From Pseudomonadota bacterium (lineage in GTDB: Bacteria; Pseudomonadota; Alphaproteobacteria; SMXQ01): a DNA stretch of 9,629 nt. The position numbers were made by a program, and so were the translations under genes. How positions within the stretch are numbered: the stretch's first letter is position 1; the number at the start of each line of letters is the position of its first letter. Where the stretch lies: the NCBI GenBank assembly GCA_022562375.1, contig JADFPK010000057.1:1-9629 (forward strand), read 5' to 3'. The notes beneath the pieces were generated by a model that saw only the letters and a list, made by a program, of their open reading frames with translations, was not told the DNA's origin and made no database searches. Of this stretch, positions 4,742-9,629 are shown one piece after another.

Positions 4742-6130
4742 CTAGGTTTCCCATCGCGGCGGATGGCTGCCGAGCGGCATCGAGGGCCGCGCCCAAAAAG
4801 GCGGGGTCTCGGACAACAGCCCGGCGTGCTTCACCGTCAGTAGGCGTCCGAAGCCGGAGCTGCTCTCTTCCATCAGATCGGCGACGTCCTCGACCGCCGG
4901 ATCGGCGCAATCGAAGCCGTCCTCGATCCGGCCCAACCCCTTCAGCCACTGCCCGGTGCGGGCGAGCGAGACGCCGACGCTCCAGCTGCCGCCGTCGCGC
5001 GCGCGGCGCAACAGCGCGACGATGGCGCCAAACGCCATGAGATAGCCCGACGCGTGGTCGAGCGCCTGGCACGGCAGCGGCTTGGGGTCCTCGGCGCCCG
5101 TTGCCTCGGCCTCCATGTGATTGAAGCCGGTCGCCGTCTGGACCAGGGAATCGAAGCCGCGCTTGGCCGCCCAAGGCCCCGTCCCGCCGTAAGCCGAGAG
5201 CGACACATAGACGATGCCGGGACGCGCCGCCGCGCAGGCCTCGGGCGAGAAGCCCAACTTGGCGATGGCGCCCGGCCGGTAGCCTTGCACGAAGACATCC
5301 GCCTCGCCGAGCAGCTCCTTAAGCGTCCGCCGGCCGGCGGCTTCGCGGAGGTCGATATGGGCCGATAATTTGCCCCGCCCGGCGTCGATGACCAATGGCG
5401 CCATCGAGGGCAAATGGGCCGCGGTGACGCGCATGACATCGGCGCCATGCGCCGCCAGGGCGCGTCCGCATACCGGGCCGGCGATGACGCGGGTCAGATC
5501 GAGGACACGGACGCCGCTCAAGGGGCGCTCGCCGGGGGCCGGTTGGCGGGGCGGCGCGTCGCCGATCCGCTCGATACTCAGCAGCGGCTCCGCCGCCACC
5601 GCCGGCGCTTGCGCATGGGCGTCCCATTCGGCGGGCGAACGCATCATGGCGACGAGGAGACCGGCCTCGGCGGCGGCGGTCTCCAAGGCCTCCGCCTCCC
5701 AGCCGGCGAGTGCTGCGCTCACCGCGTCGCGGTCGTAATCGCAGCCCAGCAGCGCCAGCAGGCCTTCCCGATGGCGCGGGAAGTTGGTGTGGATGCGCAG
5801 CCATCGCCCGTCGCCCGCGCGATAGACGCCGGCGATCTTGTCCCACAGCGGCGGCGGCGGCCCATCGTCGACGCGGAGGTAGCGCTCGCTGCGGAACTCG
5901 GCGGCGGCGTGGCGCATGTCGACCGTCACCCGCTGGCGAGACCCGGTTTGCCGGCGCCAGAACTCGGCGGCGGCGAGCGCGGCGGCGGCGATGGTGGCCT
6001 GCGCGGCGGTGCCGACGCGAAAGGACGACGGCAGCACCGGCTCGGCGCCGGTCAGCCGCAGGCTGTCCAGGGCTTCGGCCGGGCAACCGGCCTCGCGCCA
6101 AATTTGGGAGAGCACGTCCAACGGGTCCAT
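4742..6130 (-). CDS. CaiB/BaiF (family III) CoA-transferase, permuted domain order
   Basis: Family III transferases move CoA between carboxylic acids through aspartyl-CoA intermediates. Numbering below is from an in-frame TTG at 6142, which overlaps the alcohol dehydrogenase stop (TTGA). The ATG at 6130 (462 residues) is preferred as start; neither has a clear ribosome binding site, so translational coupling is likely. The usual N-terminal CaiB signature, LSGVRVLDLTRVIAGPVCGR (208-227), appears only after about 200 residues, followed by HIDLREAAGRRTLKELL and DVFVQGYRPGAIAKLG (to about 297). The likely catalytic Asp is D362 in ALDHASGYLMA. Residues 43-185 (VGTAAQATIAAAAL, YRAGDGRWLRIH, RSPAEWDAHAQ) look like the middle and C-terminal portion of a CaiB protomer. 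The order is thus C-terminal-like part first, N-terminal part second. It is the last gene of the GST/alcohol dehydrogenase operon. Its substrate is unknown. Confidence 0.9.
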   Translation of the reverse strand: MDPLDVLSQIWREAGCPAEALDSLRLTGAEPVLPSSFRVGTAAQATIAAAALAAAEFWRRQTGSRQRVTVDMRHAAAEFRSERYLRVDDGPPPPLWDKIAGVYRAGDGRWLRIHTNFPRHREGLLALLGCDYDRDAVSAALAGWEAEALETAAAEAGLLVAMMRSPAEWDAHAQAPAVAAEPLLSIERIGDAPPRQPAPGERPLSGVRVLDLTRVIAGPVCGRALAAHGADVMRVTAAHLPSMAPLVIDAGRGKLSAHIDLREAAGRRTLKELLGEADVFVQGYRPGAIAKLGFSPEACAAARPGIVYVSLSAYGGTGPWAAKRGFDSLVQTATGFNHMEAEATGAEDPKPLPCQALDHASGYLMAFGAIVALLRRARDGGSWSVGVSLARTGQWLKGLGRIEDGFDCADPAVEDVADLMEESSSGFGRLLTVKHAGLLSETPPFWARPSMPLGSHPPRWET

Positions 6131-6138
6131 GGCTCTAT

Positions 6139-7269
6139 TCAACTGTGGGTCGCCAATAGCTGGCGCACCACCGCCCCATCGGCCAGGCGATCGAAGCCCT
6201 GGTTGATCCGATCGAGCCTGAGGACGGCGCTCTTCAACCTGTCCACCGGCAGCCGTCCCTGCCGGTAAAGCGCCAGCAGCCGGGGGACGTCCCGCGCCGC
6301 GACGCAGCTTCCCATGTAGCTGCCTTGCAACGTCTTCTCGTTCTGCACCATGGCGACGACGTCGATGTCGATCGACCGCGCGTCATGGGGCAGGCCGGCC
6401 GTCGTGGTGACGCCGCCGGTACGGGTGACGGCATAGGCGATCTTCAGCGCCTCGACGCTGCCCGCCATCTCGAAGCCGAAATCGACACCGCCGCCGGTGG
6501 CCTCGATGATCCGGCCGATGACGTCGGCGTCGCCGGCGTTGAAGGTATCGCTGGCGCCCAGTTGCCGGGCGAGGCCCAGCTTGTCGTCATTGGTATCGAC
6601 GGCGATGATCCGCGCCGCGCCGCATACCACGCCGGCCAGCAGGGCGTTCAGCCCGACGCCGCCGAGCCCGACCACGGCCATGGTGGCGCCGGGCGGCACG
6701 CGAGCGGTGTTGATCACGGCGCCGGCGCCGGTGATGACGGCGCAACCGAACAAGGCGGCGTCCTCCAACGGGATATCCTCGCCGATGGGGATGACGGCGC
6801 TGGCGGGAACCACGGCATATTCGGCGAAACAGGAAACGGCGCTGTAGTGATAGAGTTCCCGGCCATCGAGGCGCAGCCTGCGGCCGCCGGCCGGAAGCTC
6901 GCCGGCCTCCTTGGCGGCGCGATGGGTGACGCACAGATTGGGCCGGCCGATCTTGCAGTACGAACATTCGCCGCAATTGGAGACGAAGACGATGACGCAG
7001 GGCGTGCCCGGCGTAACGTTTCGGACCTCGCTGCCCACTTCGCGGACGATGCCGGCGGATTCGTGGCCGCCGACGATGGGAAGGGGCCTCGGGCGATGGC
7101 CTTCGATCGACGTCAGGTCGGAATGACACAGCCCGGCGGCGCGGATCTCCACCAGCACCTCCGACGCGCGCGGTCCGTCCAGTTCGACCTCCTCGATCGA
7201 AAAGGGCTTGGAGTCGGCATAGGGCCGGGATTTGCCCTGCTCGAACATGACGGCGGCGCGCATTCTCAT
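6139..7269 (-). CDS. zinc-dependent alcohol dehydrogenase (MDR superfamily)
   Basis: This 376-residue protein has all expected residues of a class III-like, two-zinc alcohol dehydrogenase. Catalytic zinc ligands are Cys48 in GLCHSDLT, His69 with Glu70 in GGHESAGIV, and Cys176 in FGCAVITGAGAV. Structural zinc ligands are the four Cys of CGECSYCKIGRPNLC (99, 102, 105, 113). The coenzyme motif is GLGGVG (201-206), with Asp225 at the end of the second Rossmann strand, favouring NAD over NADP. It would oxidise an alcohol to an aldehyde or reverse. The ATG at 7269 has GGGGAGG 6 nt upstream and is preferred over the ATG two codons later. It lies 30 bp after the glutathione S-transferase and overlaps or abuts the CoA-transferase, so the three are probably co-transcribed. 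Substrate not determinable; nothing specific for formaldehyde/glutathione is evident. Confidence 0.95.
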   Translation of the reverse strand: MRMRAAVMFEQGKSRPYADSKPFSIEEVELDGPRASEVLVEIRAAGLCHSDLTSIEGHRPRPLPIVGGHESAGIVREVGSEVRNVTPGTPCVIVFVSNCGECSYCKIGRPNLCVTHRAAKEAGELPAGGRRLRLDGRELYHYSAVSCFAEYAVVPASAVIPIGEDIPLEDAALFGCAVITGAGAVINTARVPPGATMAVVGLGGVGLNALLAGVVCGAARIIAVDTNDDKLGLARQLGASDTFNAGDADVIGRIIEATGGGVDFGFEMAGSVEALKIAYAVTRTGGVTTTAGLPHDARSIDIDVVAMVQNEKTLQGSYMGSCVAARDVPRLLALYRQGRLPVDRLKSAVLRLDRINQGFDRLADGAVVRQLLATHS

Positions 7270-7299
7270 GGCCGGCCTCCCCGGTCTCGCGCGGCGCCG

Positions 7300-7899
7300 C
7301 TAGAGCGGCGGCGGCTCGGTCCCGGCCGCCGACGGGCGGGTGGTGAATTTCGCCTGCCAGGCGGCCAGCGCCGGGTGATCGGCGCGCCAGTCGTCATCGG
7401 CGAAGCGGCGGTCGAGGAAGCCGAGCAGGCAGGCGGTGGTGATCTGGACGATGTCCACCGGCCCGTCGAGCGCCGCGATCTCTTCCTCCAGCCGCGCCAG
7501 ACCGTCGACGATCTTGGTCTTTTGCCGTTCGTCCCAGGCGGCGTTGCGCTGTTCCTCGGGCCGGCGGGTCTCATGGACCCTGAGCACGGCGGCGTCGATG
7601 AGGCCGTCGGCAAGGGTGTGCATCCGCAGCGTCTTCCAGCGCTCGGGCCCCGATGCGGGGAACAGGCTGGCCTTATCGGTCAGGCTGTCGAGATATTCGC
7701 AGATGACGATCGAATCGTAGAGGATCTGGCCGTCATCGGTCTCCAGCGTCGGTATCTTGTCGAGCGGATTGGCCTCGGCGATCTTGCTTTCCGGGGTGCG
7801 CGCCGGCACGCATTCGATCCGCTCGGCGAGGCCGAGCTCGATCGCCGCCATCATCACCTTGCGGACATAAGGCGAGGTCGGTGAATGCCAAAGTTTCAT
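7300..7899 (-). CDS. glutathione S-transferase
   Basis: This is a cytosolic-type glutathione S-transferase of 199 residues. The ATG at 7899 is chosen because GGGAGG lies 4 nt upstream and the protein then begins with the expected thioredoxin-like strand MKLWHSPTSPYVRKV. Ser6 or Ser9 in that stretch is the likely glutathione-activating residue. NPLDKIPTL contains the cis-proline (Pro50) and YDSIVICEYLD (61-71) carries the Asp-Ser pair that binds the glutathione glutamyl group. The remainder is the all-helical C-terminal domain (about 85-199). It is first in the operon with the alcohol dehydrogenase and CoA-transferase. A role in conjugation or isomerisation of a reactive intermediate of that pathway is possible but not shown. 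Confidence 0.93.
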   Translation of the reverse strand: MKLWHSPTSPYVRKVMMAAIELGLAERIECVPARTPESKIAEANPLDKIPTLETDDGQILYDSIVICEYLDSLTDKASLFPASGPERWKTLRMHTLADGLIDAAVLRVHETRRPEEQRNAAWDERQKTKIVDGLARLEEEIAALDGPVDIVQITTACLLGFLDRRFADDDWRADHPALAAWQAKFTTRPSAAGTEPPPL

Positions 7900-7930
7900 G
7901 TTTCCTCCCGTATTCAGTGATCGGCGGTCA

Positions 7931-7960
7931 GGATAACACCCTAGAGCGGGTCTGGGCCAA
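7931..7960 (-). promoter_or_regulatory. possible promoter of the GST operon
   Basis: On the minus strand TTGGCC (7960-7955) and TTATCC (7936-7931) are 18 bp apart, with transcription predicted to start about 25 nt before the GST ATG. Matches to consensus are moderate. The 139-bp divergent region 7900-8038 must hold promoters for both directions; none could be fixed for the + strand gene, whose TGATAGT (8022-8028) close to its ATG might be a -10 box of a nearly leaderless transcript. Confidence 0.3.
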
Positions 7961-8038
7961 CTCATGCCATAACCGACGGCGCGACGGCGCCGAGTCCGGT
8001 GAGGGAAAACCGGGACGCGATGTGATAGTCTCGGCATT

Positions 8039-8779
8039 ATGTGGACCGACGTCGTCGATCTCAGGGATTTTTACGCCACCAGCCTGGGCCAGTCGGCGCA
8101 ACGCTTGGTGCGTCACCGCATCCGCGCGATGTGGCCCGACGTGACCGGCCAGCGGGTCCTGGGGCTGGGCTACGGGGTGCCCTATCTGCGTCCGTTCCAC
8201 GAGCAGGCGGAGCGGGTGATGGCGGTGATGCCGGCGTCCCAAGGGGTGCTGCACTGGCCGCGCTCGGGCCCCAATCAGGTGGCGCTGGCCGACGAGGCGG
8301 AGTTGCCGTTTCCCGACTCCTCCATCGACCGGGTGCTGCTGGTCCATGCCCTCGAGTGCAGCGAACAGGTGCGTCCGATGCTGCGCGAAGCGTGGCGCGT
8401 GCTCGCCGGCGGCGGCCGGCTGCTGATCGTCGTGCCCAACCGGCGCGGCATCTGGGCGCGGTTCGACCGCAGCCCGTTCGGCCACGGCCAGCCCTACACC
8501 GTTTCCCAGCTATCCAGGCTTTTGCGCGACAACCTGTTCACGCCCATCGCCGCCACCGGCGCCCTTTTCGCGCCGCCGAGCCATTTCCGCATGATGCTGG
8601 CCGCGGCGCCGGCCTGGGAGCGGCTGGGCTCGCGCTGGTTCAAGACCTTCGCCGGCGTCGTCCTGATCGAGGCCGACAAGCAGATATACGCCGCCACCCC
8701 GGCGCCCGCCGTCAAGCGCAAGCGTCGGGCCTATATTCCCGTCGGCCAGGGATCGCCAAGGGGCATGGTGAAGTCCTAA
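8039..8779 (+). CDS. class I methyltransferase-domain protein with degenerate SAM site
   Basis: The 246-residue protein begins MWTDVVDLRDFYATSLGQSA, a type I associate with alphaproteobacterial genes often found beside gloB (hydroxyacylglutathione hydrolase); gloB is not in this window. It shows a class I methyltransferase core: strand and glycine loop VLGLGYGVPYL (40-50), the motif LPFPDSSIDRVLLVHALE (89-106), and the helix MLREAWRVLAGGGRLLIVVPN (114-134). The acidic residue that normally ends the second strand and binds the SAM ribose is absent (VMAVMPASQG, 60-69), and the glycine loop lacks the usual DxGxGxG form. Methyl transfer is therefore doubtful. The C-terminal tail (about 212-246) is basic and probably disordered. 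The start has only a weak ribosome binding site. It is divergent from the GST operon and convergent with metW. Confidence 0.9.
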   Translation: MWTDVVDLRDFYATSLGQSAQRLVRHRIRAMWPDVTGQRVLGLGYGVPYLRPFHEQAERVMAVMPASQGVLHWPRSGPNQVALADEAELPFPDSSIDRVLLVHALECSEQVRPMLREAWRVLAGGGRLLIVVPNRRGIWARFDRSPFGHGQPYTVSQLSRLLRDNLFTPIAATGALFAPPSHFRMMLAAAPAWERLGSRWFKTFAGVVLIEADKQIYAATPAPAVKRKRRAYIPVGQGSPRGMVKS

Positions 8780-8788
8780 TAAAAGCGC

Positions 8789-8814
8789 CGGCCGGGACCG
8801 CTCATTCCCGGCCG
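8789..8814 (-). terminator. rho-independent terminator of the metX-metW operon
   Basis: A perfect 9-bp GC-rich stem (CGGCCGGGA / TCCCGGCCG) encloses an 8-nt loop. On the minus strand the stem is followed a few bases later by the T-rich CGCTTTTATTA. The metW stop codon (8802-8804) lies inside the loop, so termination occurs right at the end of translation. The stem is symmetric and could also act on the convergent gene ending at 8779, but no T-tract follows on the plus strand. Confidence 0.6.
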
Positions 8815-9464
8815 AGCAGGAACACCGCCTGTTCGGCGATCAGGTTGGCGAGCGCGCTCGAGGGCCGCACCCGACGGGTCTGGCCGCCGCGGCGCACCGA
8901 GAAACAACGCTCGACGGTGATGCCGAGGGCGTCGCACAGGACGACGAAATCGCGGATCGTGCAGAGGTGGATATTCGGCGTATCGAACCAGTCATGGTCC
9001 TTCGAATCGGTCACCGGCATGCGGCCCGCGCACGCCAGATGCAAACGGAATCGCCAGTAGCCGAAGTTGGTGAAGGATACGATGGCGTGCTTGCCGATCC
9101 GCAGCAATTCCTTCAGCACCCCGCGGGGATCGTGGATCGCCTGCAGGGTCTGGCTGAGGATGACGTAATCGAAGGCCTGGGAAGGATAGTTCCTGAGGTC
9201 GATTTCGGCGTTGCCCTGGATCACCGAAAGCCCCCGGCTCACCGATGCGTTCACCCGTTCCTGGCGAATTTCCAGGCCGCGCCCGTCGACCTCCTTGAAT
9301 TGGTTCAAATAGTGAAGCAGCGTGCCGTCGCCGCAGCCGACATCCAGCGCCCGGGTGCCCGGCGCCACGAGATCGGCGATCAGCCGCAGATCGGCGCGGA
9401 TCTCCCCGGGGCGCGCCGATGCCGCCCGCCCGGGGTGTCCGTCCCGGCCGGAGGTTTCATTCAT
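8802..9464 (-). CDS. metW: methionine biosynthesis protein MetW
   Basis: This 220-residue protein matches the MetW family, class I methyltransferase-fold proteins that pair with MetX in the acylation of homoserine for methionine synthesis in many proteobacteria. The SAM-binding loop [11 protein letters not shown] (40-50) and the acidic GLEI (64-67) are intact, followed by [10 protein letters not shown] (101-110) and the family motif [10 protein letters not shown] (131-140). The start at 9464 is preferred because MNETSG begins inside the metX stop region; upstream extension would be in another frame of metX. The first 20 residues are Gly/Arg-rich and unlike the conserved core, which begins near [13 protein letters not shown]. 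The 8-bp overlap with metX implies translational coupling. Confidence 0.95.
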   Translation of the reverse strand: MNETSGRDGHPGRAASARPGEIRADLRLIADLVAPGTRALDVGCGDGTLLHYLNQFKEVDGRGLEIRQERVNASVSRGLSVIQGNAEIDLRNYPSQAFDYVILSQTLQAIHDPRGVLKELLRIGKHAIVSFTNFGYWRFRLHLACAGRMPVTDSKDHDWFDTPNIHLCTIRDFVVLCDALGITVERCFSVRRGGQTRRVRPSSALANLIAEQAVFLLGRE

Positions 9465-9629
9465 CGGCCGACGGCGCCTTGGCGCCGCAACGCACCAGAT
9501 GGTCGGCGGCGCCGGCGAGGAAGCCCGAAAGGATATTGTGGTATTCCGGGATATCGAGCAGGAAGGAATCGTGGCCCTGGTCGGACTCGATCTCGACGAA
9601 GCTGACATTGGCGGCGGCGGCGTTCAGCG
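9457..9629 (-). CDS. metX: homoserine O-acetyltransferase MetX, C-terminal end (partial)
   Basis: The last 56 codons of the gene are present, read on the minus strand to a TGA at 9457-9459; the rest lies beyond the window. The segment [20 protein letters not shown] contains the catalytic His of the alpha/beta-hydrolase triad in the GHDSFL motif, a hallmark of MetX. The enzyme acylates homoserine with acetyl- or succinyl-CoA; which donor is used cannot be told from this end. It overlaps metW by 8 bp (the metW ATG lies within GATGAATGA). Confidence 0.92.
   Translation of the reverse strand, partial: LNAAAANVSFVEIESDQGHDSFLLDIPEYHNILSGFLAGAADHLVRCGAKAPSADE

Noticed and set aside
6325..7884. 519-codon open frame on the + strand across the GST and alcohol dehydrogenase genes
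   Set aside because: It is antisense to two well-recognised enzyme genes, is rich in Gly/Asp/Arg low-complexity sequence and spans their intergenic gap; it is a by-product of high GC with few stops.
8802..9608. longer MetW starting upstream of 9464
   Set aside because: The extra N-terminal residues lie in a shadow frame over the metX C-terminus, whose GHDSFL motif shows metX is the real coding frame there.

Overview
This window reads as chromosomal DNA of a GC-rich alphaproteobacterium, probably of a Rhodospirillales-like lineage. The grounds are very high GC with strong G/C third-position bias in most genes, and a metX-metW overlap convergent with a methyltransferase-like gene of a type common in that class. 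This is inference from composition and layout; no rRNA or other phylogenetic marker is present.

Left part (1-1710, + strand): a few bases of a probable upstream gene end, then two adjacent short-chain dehydrogenase/reductase (SDR) paralogues (76-855 and 878-1558). Neither carries a complete SDR active site: the first keeps the Lys but has no Tyr, the second keeps the Tyr but has Gly in place of Lys and has lost a block of its nucleotide-binding half. They may work as a hetero-oligomer. Convergent with them is a 45-codon 3' remnant of a probable methyltransferase gene (1573-1710, - strand), cut off abruptly at 1710.

Middle part (about 1711-3750): a lower-GC inserted islet. It begins with a non-coding segment rich in nested inverted repeats that resembles an insertion-sequence end, followed by a very AT-rich promoter region. 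A tight three-gene operon follows: an XRE-type helix-turn-helix regulator with a large uncharacterised C-terminal part (2008-2901), a 98-residue DUF4258-like small protein (2915-3211), and a 173-residue protein whose C-terminal half resembles the DNA-binding domain of the replication/methylation sensor SeqA (3224-3745). This is the most unusual part of the window and the best candidate for an undescribed system.

Right part: a secreted or periplasmic DUF1194 (von Willebrand A-like) protein that probably starts at a TTG codon (3903-4691, +). Then comes a three-gene minus-strand operon, transcribed from a promoter near 7940: a glutathione S-transferase (7300-7899), a zinc-dependent alcohol dehydrogenase (6139-7269), and a family III (CaiB/BaiF) CoA-transferase with a permuted domain order (4742-6130). 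Divergent from this operon is a degenerate class I methyltransferase-like gene (8039-8779, +). It converges on metW (8802-9464, -), and a strong hairpin terminator lies across the metW stop codon. The end of metX (9457-9629, -) overlaps the start of metW and runs off the window.

The SDR pair, the CoA-transferase and the alcohol dehydrogenase together suggest catabolism of acyl-CoA or alcohol substrates, but no specific substrate can be read from the sequence. No tRNA, rRNA or CRISPR array was seen.
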